Origin: Gammaproteobacteria bacterium | Lineage (GTDB): Bacteria > Pseudomonadota > Gammaproteobacteria > PIVX01 | Direction: 5' to 3' | DNA: 64,000 bases | Assembly (NCBI GenBank): GCA_003353785.1 | Contig: PIVX01000001.1 | Location: 62,001 to 126,000, forward strand | Shown: in pieces, positions 38,486 to 49,336 of the stretch | Position numbering within the stretch: the stretch's first letter is position 1 | Layout: each line of letters opens with the position of its first letter | Program-made: the position numbers and the translations under genes | The notes under the pieces: generated by a model | The model's input: only the letters and a program-made list of their open reading frames with translations | Databases searched by the model: none | Told to the model about the DNA's origin: nothing

Positions 38486-38540
38486 ATACTAAGATTGATA
38501 ATATAAAATTGACATAGATTATTTGTGATCTTAGTATAGT
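38486..38540 (+). promoter_or_regulatory. miaB promoter lying within a 10-bp inverted repeat
   Basis: A perfect TTGACA at 38509-38514 is followed after 17 bases by TAGTAT at 38532-38537, a plausible sigma-70 promoter 29 bases before the miaB ATG. The arms ATACTAAGAT (38486-38495) and ATCTTAGTAT (38528-38537) form a perfect 10-bp inverted repeat: one arm lies upstream of the -35 box and the other covers the -10 box. They could be operator half-sites or a read-through stem. Confidence 0.5.
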
Positions 38541-38565
38541 TTAATAATATTTCTTAAGAGGAAAA

Positions 38566-39882
38566 ATGCCAAATCTATTTATTACATCTTTTGGATGTCA
38601 AATGAACGACTATGATTCAAATAAAATAGCTGAATTATTAAAAAAATCTCATGGATTCAAGTTAATAGATGAACCAAAAGATGCTGATATGCTACTAGTC
38701 AATACTTGCTCAATTCGTGAAAAGGCTCAAGAAAAACTTTTTTCTCAGCTTGGTAGATGGAAAAAATTTAAAGAAATAAATCCTGAGCTAGTTATTGCTG
38801 TAGGAGGATGTGTTGCTAGCCAAGAAGGAGTGAATATTATTTCAAGAGCAAGATACATTGATATTATTTTTGGACCACAAACTCTACATCGATTACCTGA
38901 GCTATATGACCAAACTAAAAAAACCAAGAAACCTACAATAGATATTAGTTTTCCTGAAATAGAAAAATTTGATAATTTACCAAAACCAACAGCTAATGGC
39001 CCTACTGCTTTAGTATCAATAATGGAAGGATGTAGCAAATACTGTAGTTTCTGTATTGTTCCATACACAAGAGGAGAAGAAATAAGTCGCCCATTTGACG
39101 ATGTTTTAAAAGAAGTTGCTGAACTTGCTGCCCAAGGAGTTAGAGAAATTAATCTTCTTGGACAAAATGTAAATGACTATCGCGGAATAATGACAAAAAA
39201 TCAGTATGCAGATTTGGCCTTATTAATATCTTATATTGCAACCATAGACAATATAACTAGAATAAGATTCACAACATCTCATCCAATAGCTTTTTCAGAT
39301 AACTTAATAGAAGCATTTGGTGAAATATCTAAGCTTGTTAATCATTTACATTTACCAATTCAAAGTGGATCGGATAGAATTCTATCTCTTATGAAACGTG
39401 GATATACTACTTTAGAATATAAAAACAAAATCAACAGACTCAAAAAATACAGACCAGATATAGCCATTTCTACAGACATAATAGTAGGATTCCCTACAGA
39501 AACTTCAAGTGATTTTAAAAAAACATTAGATATAGTTGATGAACTAGCTTTTGATACTTCTTTTAGTTTCATTTACAGTAAAAGACCAGGCACACCTGCT
39601 GCAAATATCTCTGATAACGTGTCATTAACAGAGAAGAAAACTAGACTATCGGAGCTACAGAATAAACTTAATCAATTATCTCAAGCATATAGTAAAAAAT
39701 TAGTTGGTACTACAAGACAAGTTTTAATTACCGGGGTATCAAAGAAAAATCCTGATGAGTTAGCTGGACGCACAGAATGCAATAGGATTGTCAATTTTGC
39801 AGGAGATAATTCTCTAATTGGTAAATTAGAAGATGTTAAAATTATCGAAAACTATTCTAATAGTCTAAGAGGAAAACTATGA
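38566..39882 (+). CDS. miaB: tRNA-2-methylthio-N6-dimethylallyladenosine synthase MiaB
   Basis: A 438-residue radical-SAM methylthiotransferase. The first cluster cysteines are in FGCQMND, NTCSIR and GGCVAS; the radical-SAM triad is CSKYCSFC near residue 150; a TRAM domain is at the C-terminus. MiaB adds a methylthio group at A37 of tRNAs that read UNN codons. AGGAGG-like sequence (AAGAGGAAAA) precedes the ATG. It starts the conserved block miaB-phoH-ybeY-corC-lnt, here split from phoH by an inserted gene. Confidence 0.98.
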   Translation: MPNLFITSFGCQMNDYDSNKIAELLKKSHGFKLIDEPKDADMLLVNTCSIREKAQEKLFSQLGRWKKFKEINPELVIAVGGCVASQEGVNIISRARYIDIIFGPQTLHRLPELYDQTKKTKKPTIDISFPEIEKFDNLPKPTANGPTALVSIMEGCSKYCSFCIVPYTRGEEISRPFDDVLKEVAELAAQGVREINLLGQNVNDYRGIMTKNQYADLALLISYIATIDNITRIRFTTSHPIAFSDNLIEAFGEISKLVNHLHLPIQSGSDRILSLMKRGYTTLEYKNKINRLKKYRPDIAISTDIIVGFPTETSSDFKKTLDIVDELAFDTSFSFIYSKRPGTPAANISDNVSLTEKKTRLSELQNKLNQLSQAYSKKLVGTTRQVLITGVSKKNPDELAGRTECNRIVNFAGDNSLIGKLEDVKIIENYSNSLRGKL

Positions 39883-40043
39883 AAAAATATACTAGTTTAG
39901 ATAATCCAAGCATTAGAAAAATTATAATTTATTTTACGCCAACGATTTAATTAATCCTATTGAGGTATATTGTATAATACCATCTAAAGCAATAGTCAAA
40001 CTTATGAGTGTTTAACTAATTAGCTAATAATTGTATGCTTAAA

Positions 40044-40676
40044 TTAGTCCGTGTATAAATACCTAGATATAACAAGGCTGTTATCACTATCTGAATACTT
40101 AAAATTATTTTGTAAATTCCATTCTTTCATACTCTTATTATAATTTTTCATGGATTTACTACTCCTATCGCTCTGATCAAGCTTATAGAAGTTTATTATA
40201 ATTGCTCCATCAAAAGATTTTCTATCACTTAAATCAACAGTTATGTCATGTTCTTCAGAAAAAAGAAAGGTATACGTAATTATATTAACTACCTCCGGAA
40301 TTTTAGTAATTTGTCTGCCATACCCGAATACAAGCAGTGCAAATTTATTTTTTAGATCGAGCACTTTATTATTTGTTCCATCGCTAATTTCTGCATAATG
40401 AAACACTATTTTAGTTTTTTTACCCTTATGCATTCTCATAGCAGTAGAAAAGTTATGGGTGAAAAATGTATTTGTTTTAAGACTGTTAATAGTATATTGC
40501 TCAGATTTAAAAATCGTTTTTTTATCTGTTATTATCTTCCAAGATATAATAATTTCTCTATCAGTACTCTTGTCGTTTTTAGTATTTAAGATAGCATCTA
40601 CTGTTAAGTTTGCATACAATACGTCACAACAACAAATTAAAAAAAACATTCTAAGCAGAGTGTTTTTATTTAACAT
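40044..40676 (-). CDS. Exported hypothetical protein between miaB and phoH
   Basis: A 210-residue protein with a signal peptide (MLNKNTLLRMFFLICCCDVLYAN, cleavage near residue 22). The mature part seems beta-rich up to about residue 150 (AILNTKNDK ... IIISWKII ... TKIVFHYAEISDG) with a polar tail. I recognise no family. It lies on the opposite strand inside a normally continuous operon, so it was probably inserted. Three cysteines inside the hydrophobic core of the signal do not form a standard lipobox. Confidence 0.6.
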   Translation of the reverse strand: MLNKNTLLRMFFLICCCDVLYANLTVDAILNTKNDKSTDREIIISWKIITDKKTIFKSEQYTINSLKTNTFFTHNFSTAMRMHKGKKTKIVFHYAEISDGTNNKVLDLKNKFALLVFGYGRQITKIPEVVNIITYTFLFSEEHDITVDLSDRKSFDGAIIINFYKLDQSDRSSKSMKNYNKSMKEWNLQNNFKYSDSDNSLVISRYLYTD

Positions 40677-40971
40677 TTTTATCCTTCATATTATTAAACA
40701 TTTTAAAAAATCTTTTTACATATTTTTATTATTTAGTAGGATACAACGTTAATTCCTAAAGATAGAAAACGATATGTGTTTTTAGATTATTTTTTTATAC
40801 TCCCTGTATTATACAGAATTCTTTATATAACACTAATAATACTAGGCAAGAAAAATACAATTCATTAACTCGTCTTACAAACAAAAGTTAATCATTAAAT
40901 AAATTGATTGTCCAAATATTGGGTTGCAATATTTTACATTTATGACTATTATTTACTTATAATTTAGCAAT

Positions 40972-41946
40972 TTGGGATTTATCAATAATTTGAAGCAACA
41001 GAACCATATTCAGCTGGTATTGGAGCCAATTGATAATACCCGCCTTAACGAACTATGTGGTCAACTTGATGAACATATTAAGCAAATAGAGGACGAATTA
41101 TCAATACAAATTTCAAGAAGAGGAAATTCTTTTTTAATAAAGGGAGAGCAAAAAAAAATTGTGTCTGCAAAGGCTACTCTAGAAGAAATGTACCAAGCCA
41201 CTAATAATAAAAAACCACTCTCAAAAAACAATATACATCTTATACTTAAAGAAAACACAGCAACTGATTTGCATAAATGTTATTCAGATAGTGATATTTC
41301 TATTAAGTCTAGTAAAAAAAACATCAAATCAAGAAGTCATAACCAAGAAAAGTATATGGATAATATAAAGAATTTTGATATCAATTTTGCCATTGGGCCT
41401 GCAGGAACTGGAAAAACATTTCTAGCTGTTGCATGCGCGGTAGCTGCCCTTGAACTAGGAAAAATAAAACGCTTAGTTTTCGTTAGACCAGCTGTTGAAG
41501 CAGGAGAAAAATTAGGTTTCTTACCAGGAGATCTAGCAGAAAAAGTAAATCCCTATTTAAGACCTCTATACGATTCATTATACAATATACTAGGAATTGA
41601 AAATGTTGATAAAATGATGCAACATAATATTATAGAGATAGCTCCTCTTGCCTTTATGCGAGGAAGAACGTTGAATGATTCATTTGTAATATTAGATGAA
41701 GCTCAAAATACTACTGTAGATCAGATGAAAATGTTGTTAACAAGAATGGGGTTTGGATCAAAGGTAGCAATAACCGGCGATATCACCCAAGTTGATCTAA
41801 ATATAGGCATAAAGTCTGGTTTAATTCATGCAAGAGAAATATTAACCAATATTGGCGGTATAAAATTTAATTTTTTTAACCATAGTGACATTGTTAGACA
41901 CAAACTAGTACAAGAGATCCTAGAAGAATATGATAAAAACAAATAA
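40972..41946 (+). CDS. phoH: PhoH family ATPase (YbeZ)
   Basis: A 324-residue PhoH-like protein: an N-terminal KH-like part (LEPIDNTRLNELCGQLDEHIKQIE) and an ATPase with Walker A GPAGTGKTF near residue 142 and the VILDEAQNTT Walker B region near 240. YbeZ works with the RNase YbeY in rRNA processing. The start must be the TTG at 40972: an in-frame stop lies just upstream and no ATG or GTG is available before the conserved N-terminus. TATAAT at 40958-40963 lies so close that the leader would be very short. Confidence 0.93.
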   Translation: MGFINNLKQQNHIQLVLEPIDNTRLNELCGQLDEHIKQIEDELSIQISRRGNSFLIKGEQKKIVSAKATLEEMYQATNNKKPLSKNNIHLILKENTATDLHKCYSDSDISIKSSKKNIKSRSHNQEKYMDNIKNFDINFAIGPAGTGKTFLAVACAVAALELGKIKRLVFVRPAVEAGEKLGFLPGDLAEKVNPYLRPLYDSLYNILGIENVDKMMQHNIIEIAPLAFMRGRTLNDSFVILDEAQNTTVDQMKMLLTRMGFGSKVAITGDITQVDLNIGIKSGLIHAREILTNIGGIKFNFFNHSDIVRHKLVQEILEEYDKNK

Positions 41947-42416
41947 TGATAAATAATATAATACTTATTAATGATAATAATTTAATTATTCCTGATAAAA
42001 AAAAAATAAAAGAGTGGGTTGCTGTAAGCTTAAAACACATTAAAAAAAAGGCAAACATTACCTTAAGAACTTTTACTAAACCGGATATGCAAGAATTAAA
42101 TAACAAATTTAGAAAGATTAATAGTCCTACAAATATTCTAGCTTTTCCATATAAGGGAGAAAACAATTTATCAAAAGATAATAGATTATTAGGAGATCTA
42201 GCAATATGCCCAGATGTTATAGTTAAAGAAGCTGAACAACAAGAAAAAAATATTGACAGCCATTTTGCTCATATAATAATTCATGGTGTTCTGCATCTTG
42301 CTGGATATACTCATGATGATAATAAGAATGCTAAAGTAATGGAAAATACTGAGTGTAAAATACTAGAATTTTTTAATATTGATGACCCATACATTAAGGA
42401 GAAAGAATGTCTGTAG
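41946..42416 (+). CDS. ybeY: Endoribonuclease YbeY (rRNA maturation factor)
   Basis: A 156-residue metal-dependent RNase with the signature HIIIHGVLHLAGYTHDD near residues 112-128, which holds three zinc-binding histidines. It is needed for 16S rRNA 3'-end maturation and ribosome quality control. Its ATG begins in the last base of the phoH stop, and its end overlaps the next gene. Confidence 0.96.
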   Translation: MINNIILINDNNLIIPDKKKIKEWVAVSLKHIKKKANITLRTFTKPDMQELNNKFRKINSPTNILAFPYKGENNLSKDNRLLGDLAICPDVIVKEAEQQEKNIDSHFAHIIIHGVLHLAGYTHDDNKNAKVMENTECKILEFFNIDDPYIKEKECL

Positions 42417-42988
42417 ACACGCCAGAAGTTCATCAACAAACATGGCTTGATAAATTAAGCGATTTTTTATTAAGAGAGCCTAAAGATAAAGAACAACTAA
42501 TGAAATTACTAAGATACTCAGAACAACGTAACTTGTTTAATAAAGACGCTCTTAAGATGCTTGAATCCGTATTAAGTTTCTCTGAACTTACGGTTAAACC
42601 GATAATGATACCAAGAAATAAGATGGTTTCTATAAAAACAAATGATAATTTTGAGGATATTGTTAATATTGTAATTAATTCTAAACATTCAAGAATACCA
42701 TGCTTTCAAGAAGATGGAGAAGAAATTAATGGCATTTTACATGCTAAAGATATCTTGCCTTATTTAGTAAACAGAAAAGAAAGCCTTAACATAAAAAATA
42801 TATTAAGGAAAACTATTTTTGTTCCTGAAAATAAAAAAGTAGATATTTTACTTAAAGAATTTAAGAATAGCAGAAATCATATGGCTATTGTTTTGGATGA
42901 ATACGGCTCAGTTATAGGACTTGCAACCATCGAAGATGTCATTGAGCAAATAGTAGGAGACATAATTGATGAGTTTGAAAGTGATTAA
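42407..42988 (+). CDS. corC: CorC/YbeX CBS-domain protein, lacking its C-terminal domain
   Basis: A 193-residue protein with the CorC N-terminus and a pair of CBS domains (TVKPIMIPRNKMVSI, HSRIPCFQEDGEEINGILHAKDIL, then MAIVLDEYGSVIGLATIEDVIEQIVGDI). Typical CorC/YbeX proteins have about 280-300 residues because a CorC_HlyC domain follows. Here the frame stops straight after the CBS pair and only 40 bases separate it from lnt, so the C-terminal domain has been lost rather than frameshifted. CorC is linked to magnesium/cobalt efflux and, through its operon, to ribosome maturation. Confidence 0.9.
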   Translation: MSVDTPEVHQQTWLDKLSDFLLREPKDKEQLMKLLRYSEQRNLFNKDALKMLESVLSFSELTVKPIMIPRNKMVSIKTNDNFEDIVNIVINSKHSRIPCFQEDGEEINGILHAKDILPYLVNRKESLNIKNILRKTIFVPENKKVDILLKEFKNSRNHMAIVLDEYGSVIGLATIEDVIEQIVGDIIDEFESD

Positions 42989-43028
42989 TGTATTGCTTAT
43001 TTCATGAGGAGCATTATAATGCGGCTCT

Positions 43029-44531
43029 ATGAGGCTTCTACAAATATTATTAAAAGTATTGTCAACATTTAAAATTTATATTCTTGCTATAATTGCTGGA
43101 AGCTTAATCTGTTTAACATTCCCCCCTTATAATGTACATATACTATCTATCCTTTCTATCAGCTATTTAATATATATCTACCCAAAAATAAATCCTAGAA
43201 AAGCTTTAATAGTTGGATTCTGCTTTGGCTTTGGAATGTTTGGAACTAGCGTATCATGGGTATATATAAGCATCCATGAATATGGCCATATCCATAGTAT
43301 AATTTCGGTTTTAATAACTTTAGCCTTTATAATTACTTTATCAGTTTTTACCGCAATTCACGGATATTTTGTAAATAAATTTTATTGTGAAAATTACTTA
43401 TTTAATTCCGTGATTTTTGCAGCAACATGGACTCTAATAGAATGGTTAAGAGGTTGGATATTAACCGGCTTTCCTTGGCTATATATAGGCTATACCCAAG
43501 TTGAAACGATTTATGGAAGCTTTTTACCGATAGTAGGAGTATTTGGCACCTCCTTTATAACTGTTTTTCTGTATTGCCTTATAGTACATATTATTATTAA
43601 TATTAAAATGGTCAAGAAAATAATACCGGGTATTGTTATTATTATGCTAATTACTGTTTTAAGTTACACATTGTCAGATCATAAATGGACTAAGAAAATC
43701 CCATCCCCAATTTCTGTAAGCTTAATACAGTCCAATATAGATCAGAATATTAAATGGGATCGTGATAATCTACATTCAACACTACAACTATTTTTTAATC
43801 TTACCTATTCTAATATTAAAAGCGATTTAATTATATGGCCAGAGTCAGCAATTCCTTTAACTAAAAAACACGCTAAAAATTTTTTAGATCAAATAGAGGG
43901 TATTACTAAAGAAAATTCTACTAGCCTAGTATTGGGAATATTAATTAATAAACAAAATAAAATATATAATGGTGTAATTGGTATAGGAAATTCACAAGGT
44001 CAATATTTAAAGCAATATTTAGTTCCTCTTGGAGAATTTATTCCATTTAAAGAAACTCTTGGGAAAATTATTAAGTCTCTTAATTTCCCACTAGGAGATC
44101 TGCAGCATGGTAAATCAGATCAACAAAATTTAATTCACAATGATATAGAAATTGCACCATTTATATGCTACGAGATAGCATATGCTAAAGCGTTACTTGA
44201 TTTTAGAAAAAATGCTCAATTATTTTTAACTATTAGTAATGACGCATGGTTTGGCGAATCGATTGCCCTTGAACAACATCTACAGATAGCCCAAGCAAGA
44301 GCAAGACAAGCTGGAAAATATCACTTAGTATCAACCAACACAGGGATAACAGCTATTATAAATGAATATGGTAAAATAATTAGTCAAGCAGAACCATTTA
44401 AAATATCAGTATTAAAAGGTAAAGTATATGCCATGGAAGGTTTATCCCCCTGGAGTAAAATAGGATACCTCCCTATAATATTATTTATTTTACTTATGCT
44501 AATATTATCAATATTATTTGGAAAAGATTAG
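43029..44531 (+). CDS. lnt: Apolipoprotein N-acyltransferase
   Basis: A 500-residue inner-membrane enzyme that adds the third acyl chain to lipoproteins using phospholipid. The N-terminal half has about six to seven helices; the nitrilase domain starts near SVSLIQSNIDQNIKW. The catalytic triad regions are visible: WPESAIP (Glu), PLGEFIPFKE (Lys loop) and ICYEIAY (Cys). LptE and RlpA in this window are likely substrates. The start at 43029 is preceded by a CTCTATGAGG region; the ATG at 43020 is out of frame. Confidence 0.96.
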   Translation: MRLLQILLKVLSTFKIYILAIIAGSLICLTFPPYNVHILSILSISYLIYIYPKINPRKALIVGFCFGFGMFGTSVSWVYISIHEYGHIHSIISVLITLAFIITLSVFTAIHGYFVNKFYCENYLFNSVIFAATWTLIEWLRGWILTGFPWLYIGYTQVETIYGSFLPIVGVFGTSFITVFLYCLIVHIIINIKMVKKIIPGIVIIMLITVLSYTLSDHKWTKKIPSPISVSLIQSNIDQNIKWDRDNLHSTLQLFFNLTYSNIKSDLIIWPESAIPLTKKHAKNFLDQIEGITKENSTSLVLGILINKQNKIYNGVIGIGNSQGQYLKQYLVPLGEFIPFKETLGKIIKSLNFPLGDLQHGKSDQQNLIHNDIEIAPFICYEIAYAKALLDFRKNAQLFLTISNDAWFGESIALEQHLQIAQARARQAGKYHLVSTNTGITAIINEYGKIISQAEPFKISVLKGKVYAMEGLSPWSKIGYLPIILFILLMLILSILFGKD

Positions 44532-45031
44532 ATATCCCTAGTAAATTTAGTATTTTTACATTCAGAACATGTAGTTAATTTACCAATATGAGGCATTTCT
44601 GTCTTGTATTTACATTTATCACAAATAAACACCCCTATTAAAACTATATTACCAGTTTTATAAACATTATTATTCAAATCATCAGCTTTTTTTTGGCTCA
44701 TTTCAAGCTCAGTCCGATCAGCTATTTGATACAACATTTGTACTACAGGTTCTTCAATATATTCAATATCTAATTTAATCCAATCTGTTAATAAACCACC
44801 AAGATGTTGAACAAAATATGCTAGATCCTGAATATCTTGCTTTAATGTTTTGACAACATTCTCACTTTCCTCATATGTTATCTCACTAATTTTTTGAGCA
44901 GCTTTTTTTGCATCTTCTAGTGCGTTATCCAATGCAGCATCATCTATTTTCTGAGAATTATTATACAATTCCTTGATATTTTTCTGAATACTACTTGCCT
45001 TAGATGTAGATTTATTAGATAATTTTACCAC
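44528..45031 (-). CDS. ybeL: Zinc-ribbon protein, YbeL/DUF1451 family
   Basis: A 167-residue protein of the DUF1451 family: a long N-terminal helical region with YEESENVVKTLKQDIQDLA and a C-terminal zinc ribbon with CDKCKY and CSECKN. Its function is unknown. In E. coli ybeL lies near leuS, as here. The end overlaps the convergent lnt by four bases. Confidence 0.85.
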   Translation of the reverse strand: MVKLSNKSTSKASSIQKNIKELYNNSQKIDDAALDNALEDAKKAAQKISEITYEESENVVKTLKQDIQDLAYFVQHLGGLLTDWIKLDIEYIEEPVVQMLYQIADRTELEMSQKKADDLNNNVYKTGNIVLIGVFICDKCKYKTEMPHIGKLTTCSECKNTKFTRDI

Positions 45032-45157
45032 GATATAGTCTATAAATTAAAATTAAGTGCGAATAATAAGGATAGTATAGACTAAATTTTTTGCAGGTGT
45101 ATTGCTGCTACATAAATTCAGTAGTATCCTTACTATATGTTGTTATAAATTAATATA

Positions 45158-47647
45158 ATGAATAGTCAATATAACCCTTTTGAAATTGAAAATGAAGTAC
45201 AGGATACATGGGAGTCATGTAATGCTTTTTCGACCTCAGAAGACTTAAACAAAGAAAAATTCTATTGTTTATCAATGTTTCCATATCCTAGTGGCATGCT
45301 GCATATGGGACACATTAGAAACTATACATTAAGTGATGTAATAGCAAGATACCAAAAAATGCAAAATAAGAATGTTCTTAACCCAATAGGCTGGGATGCC
45401 TTTGGTCTTCCAGCTGAAAATGCAGCAATTCAAAATAAGATATCTCCTAGTAGCTGGACAAAGCAAAATATAGATGATATGAGAGAACAGCTTAAAGATA
45501 TGGGCTATGCATATGACTGGAAGAGAGAAATATCAACATTTGAACCAGAATATTATCGCTGGGAACAATGGTTATTTATAAAACTACTTACAAAAGGTCT
45601 TGTGTATAAAAAAAGTACCAAAGTAAATTGGGATCCTGTTGATGAAACTGTACTAGCAAACGAACAAGTAGTTGATGGTAAAGGATGGCGTTCAGGAGTT
45701 CCTATTGAACAAAAAGAAATACCTCAATGGTTTATTAAAATTACAGCATATGCAGAAGAATTATTAACTGGTTTAGATACACTTGATGAATGGCCTAAAC
45801 AAGTTAAAACTATGCAGAAAAATTGGATAGGAAAATCAGAAGGATTTAATGTATGCTTTAAGTTGGAAGAAGAAGGAAAAAGTTTACAAATATATACTAC
45901 CAGGATTGATACAATTTTTGGAGTAAACTGTCTTTTCCTTTCTCCTCAGCATCAACTATCCGAAACAATATCCGAGCAAAATAAAGACGTTAAAAAATTT
46001 ATTGATGATAACAAAAATGTAAAAAATTCTGAAGAAGAATTAGAAACACTTGATAAAAAAGGTCTTGCTACTGGATTATTTGCTATTCATCCAATAACTG
46101 AAAAAAAAATTCCTATCTGGATAACTAATTACGTATTAAATAACTACGGTACTGGTGTAATTATGTCAGTTCCTGGGCACTGCAAATGTGATTGGGAAAT
46201 ATCTAAAAAATATAACTTACCAATTATTCAAGTAATTGACAAAAAACCTGAAATAATAGATATTGAAGAAACTTCATTTGAAGAATACGGCACATTAATA
46301 AATTCTGAGGAATTTAATGGTCTTAGCTCAGAGCAGGCAATGCAAGAAATCTCCAAACATTTAATAGATAAAAAACTTTGTAGTAAAAAAACCAACTATC
46401 GTCTTAGAGATTGGGGAATTTCAAGACAACGCTACTGGGGAACCCCTATTCCAATAATAAACTGTGAGCAATGTGGCGCAGTACCTGTTCCAGAAGATGA
46501 TTTACCTGTAATTCTACCACTTGAAGTTAATTTTGAAGGGGCTAAATCACCTTTAAAAAACATTCCTGAATTTTATCAAACCACATGTCCAAAATGTGAT
46601 GCACCGGCAACAAGAGAAACTGATACCTTTGATACATTTATCAATTCATCTTGGTACTATGCTCGTTTTGCAAGTTACAACCAAAAAAATGCTATGCTAG
46701 ATAATAGAGCTAAATACTGGACACCTGTAGATTATTATATCGGTGGAATAGAACATGCTGTTCTACATTTACTGTATGCTAGATTTTTTCATAAAATAAT
46801 GCGTGATGAAGACTTAGTTAATTCAGATGAACCATTTAATAAACTATTAACATTAGGAATGGTACATAACAAAGGCACTAAGATGTCTAAGTCAAAAGGA
46901 AATAGTATTTCCCCCAAAGAACTCATAAAAAAATATGGAGCTGATACACTACGATTATATATAATATTCGCAGCTCCTCCAGATCAACCAATAGAATGGA
47001 TTGAAACTGGTATAGATGGAGCATATAAATTCCTAAAAAAACTATGGTCTTTCTCCATTGATAACGAGGCTCTTGAAATATACAACCAAGCTAATATAAA
47101 TACTATTAAAACTCATGTATATTGGGAATCGGCAAATTCAGCGCAAAAAAATGTAAGAAGAGAAATATATCAAATATATAAAAAAATAGATTTTGATTAT
47201 AAACGTTCACAATTTAATACAGTAGTTTCTGGGTGTATGCAGCTTCTTAATTTAGCCTCTAAACATTATTCTGAACGCACAGATCTAATAGATAAATTTA
47301 TAATTTATGAAGCTTATTCTATATTAATAAAATCACTTGCGCCGATTACACCTCATATATGTCATAAATTATGGAGCAATCTTGGTAATTCATCACTAAT
47401 TATGGAGGAACCTTGGCCTACAATCCCAAAGGATGCTCTAAAATCTACAGAAATAGAATATATAGTACAAATTAATGGAAAATTAAGAGGCAAAATTACT
47501 ATACCAATGGGAGAAAGTAACGAGTTTATTGAGCAATTTGCAATGAAACAAGAATTTATCAAGAAACATTCTCAAAATATGATATTAAAGAAATCCATAA
47601 TTCTAGTAGAGCATAAATTAATAAATTTAGTTTATGTTAAAGAATGA
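45158..47647 (+). CDS. leuS: Leucyl-tRNA synthetase
   Basis: An 829-residue class I synthetase. The HIGH-type motif is in [12 protein letters not shown] near residue 40, the editing (CP1) domain runs from about 225 to 420 with the [10 protein letters not shown] threonine-rich region, and the KMSKS loop is in [14 protein letters not shown] near residue 575. A short C-terminal domain ([15 protein letters not shown]) is present. It charges tRNA(Leu). LptE follows with a four-base overlap. Confidence 0.98.
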   Translation: MNSQYNPFEIENEVQDTWESCNAFSTSEDLNKEKFYCLSMFPYPSGMLHMGHIRNYTLSDVIARYQKMQNKNVLNPIGWDAFGLPAENAAIQNKISPSSWTKQNIDDMREQLKDMGYAYDWKREISTFEPEYYRWEQWLFIKLLTKGLVYKKSTKVNWDPVDETVLANEQVVDGKGWRSGVPIEQKEIPQWFIKITAYAEELLTGLDTLDEWPKQVKTMQKNWIGKSEGFNVCFKLEEEGKSLQIYTTRIDTIFGVNCLFLSPQHQLSETISEQNKDVKKFIDDNKNVKNSEEELETLDKKGLATGLFAIHPITEKKIPIWITNYVLNNYGTGVIMSVPGHCKCDWEISKKYNLPIIQVIDKKPEIIDIEETSFEEYGTLINSEEFNGLSSEQAMQEISKHLIDKKLCSKKTNYRLRDWGISRQRYWGTPIPIINCEQCGAVPVPEDDLPVILPLEVNFEGAKSPLKNIPEFYQTTCPKCDAPATRETDTFDTFINSSWYYARFASYNQKNAMLDNRAKYWTPVDYYIGGIEHAVLHLLYARFFHKIMRDEDLVNSDEPFNKLLTLGMVHNKGTKMSKSKGNSISPKELIKKYGADTLRLYIIFAAPPDQPIEWIETGIDGAYKFLKKLWSFSIDNEALEIYNQANINTIKTHVYWESANSAQKNVRREIYQIYKKIDFDYKRSQFNTVVSGCMQLLNLASKHYSERTDLIDKFIIYEAYSILIKSLAPITPHICHKLWSNLGNSSLIMEEPWPTIPKDALKSTEIEYIVQINGKLRGKITIPMGESNEFIEQFAMKQEFIKKHSQNMILKKSIILVEHKLINLVYVKE

Positions 47648-48150
47648 CCATAAGAAATTTGACTAATGTTTTATTTTTTATAATTTTTATTCTACAATCT
47701 TCCTGTGGATTCAACTTATATAATCCAAATTTCACTATTAATAATATATCATTGAGGAATATTGAGTCAAAGCCAAACAGCTATTTATCAAATAGTATTA
47801 CTAGCGAATTCAAGAAAAATAATATACTATTTTCGTCTAACTCAGAATATCTATTAAGCATAACTAAAGAAATTTTTCATTATGATATCATCAGTACAAA
47901 TTCTAATAGTTACGTTAGAGAATTAAAAATTTCATTATCAGCTAAATATGTTTTACTTAATACTAATAATGAAATTTTGTTGGCTAAGGAATTATCAAAA
48001 AGCAAGATAATTACTTTAGATGATGTCAATATTAATGCTTATTCAAATCGGTTAGAACCATACAAAACTAGATTATCTGATCATCTTGCAAAACAGATTA
48101 TTTACCAACTATCAAAATATTCATCTACTAAAAATGAAAGCTTATTATAA
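47644..48150 (+). CDS. lptE: LPS-assembly lipoprotein LptE
   Basis: A 168-residue lipoprotein: a hydrophobic signal ending in the lipobox LQSSC with the acceptor cysteine at about residue 21, then CGFNLYNP, the family's usual CGFxLR-like start. LptE plugs the LptD barrel and completes LPS export to the cell surface. It overlaps leuS at its start and holA at its end, the E. coli order. The sequence is diverged, but position and lipobox make the call firm. Confidence 0.88.
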   Translation: MTIRNLTNVLFFIIFILQSSCGFNLYNPNFTINNISLRNIESKPNSYLSNSITSEFKKNNILFSSNSEYLLSITKEIFHYDIISTNSNSYVRELKISLSAKYVLLNTNNEILLAKELSKSKIITLDDVNINAYSNRLEPYKTRLSDHLAKQIIYQLSKYSSTKNESLL

Positions 48151-49177
48151 TCAAATCCAGCAAATTTTAAATAAGGGAATGGATAGTTTCTATTTTATAT
48201 ATGGTTCACCAGAAAATCTGGTAACAGATACTAAAGAAATAATTGAAAGTGAAGCTATAAAGCAAGGATTTCAAATTGAGAAATACTTTGCTGATAGTAG
48301 CTTTGATCTCAATAAATTAATTAGTTCTTTGGAAAATCTAGGACTATTCCATGAAAAAAGATTAATAGAAATACATATTTTAGGTAATAAGTTACCAAAA
48401 AAAGTAGTGGATTTTATCATGGAATTCCTAAAGAAAAAAACAACCGACCTTATTTGTATAATTAAAGCTAGTCTATTAAAAAATGCTGATATACCTGCTA
48501 AATTAACAAGAATATTTGCCTCTAAAGGAGTTATTATTCCTATTTATGAATTAAAATCATGGCAAATAGAAAAATGGTTCCAAGATAAATCAGAAAAACT
48601 AGGACTAGATTTATCAGATAGTGCGAAACTAAAAATCATAAAATATATGTATGATTCTAGTGAATCCGGCCATCAGATTTTAACATCCTTACAATTAGCT
48701 CATGGAAATAACTCTATTAGTGAAGCAGATATCTCTTTTTCGATAGATGAAATAGTTAGCGGGAATATCTTCAATTTAATTTATTTTTGTTTAAATGGCG
48801 ATATTAATAAAGCTTTAGATCTTTATTGTCAGTTACAAAAAGAAAACATAGACTTGACCATTTTATTATGGCATATTTCTACAGAAATAAAAGAATTAGC
48901 ACTAATAGCAAAAGAAATATCTGATGGCACTTCTATCAAGCATATAACCAGTAAGTTAAGTTCTTTTAAAAAAGATTGTTACTTAAAAGCATTACCACGT
49001 TTAACATATAAACAAATAATAGCCCTAATTCCTAGACTCTCATATATTGATAAAATTAATAAAGGAACTATGGCCGGTAATGCTTGGCTTGAATTAGAAG
49101 AGGTATTATTAATTTTAAGTGGATATCAAATCCTACCAGCATTCATGAAAATAAAACTTGATAATAATAAACTATAG
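48134..49177 (+). CDS. holA: DNA polymerase III subunit delta
   Basis: A 347-residue clamp-loader subunit that opens the beta clamp and works with the DnaX product. It shows FYFIYGSPENLVTDTKEII, the LGLFHEKRLIEI segment, WQIEKWFQDKSEKLGL and the C-terminal helical collar region. The ATG at 48134 is chosen because [10 protein letters not shown] is the family-like start; an upstream start at 48086 would add 16 residues read from inside lptE. nadD, which usually follows holA, is absent. Confidence 0.92.
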   Translation: MKAYYNQIQQILNKGMDSFYFIYGSPENLVTDTKEIIESEAIKQGFQIEKYFADSSFDLNKLISSLENLGLFHEKRLIEIHILGNKLPKKVVDFIMEFLKKKTTDLICIIKASLLKNADIPAKLTRIFASKGVIIPIYELKSWQIEKWFQDKSEKLGLDLSDSAKLKIIKYMYDSSESGHQILTSLQLAHGNNSISEADISFSIDEIVSGNIFNLIYFCLNGDINKALDLYCQLQKENIDLTILLWHISTEIKELALIAKEISDGTSIKHITSKLSSFKKDCYLKALPRLTYKQIIALIPRLSYIDKINKGTMAGNAWLELEEVLLILSGYQILPAFMKIKLDNNKL

Positions 49178-49336
49178 GCGCAACCTAAGACCAAGTATAA
49201 CAAGAATGTAAAACTGGAACTCCTATATTTGCAGATAAGTATACAATACCACTATTCTTCGATAAGAATTTTTAAGAAAATTTTAAAATTTGTTAGATGT
49301 CTTATTGAGATTGGATGTAAATTCCACCTATAATAT

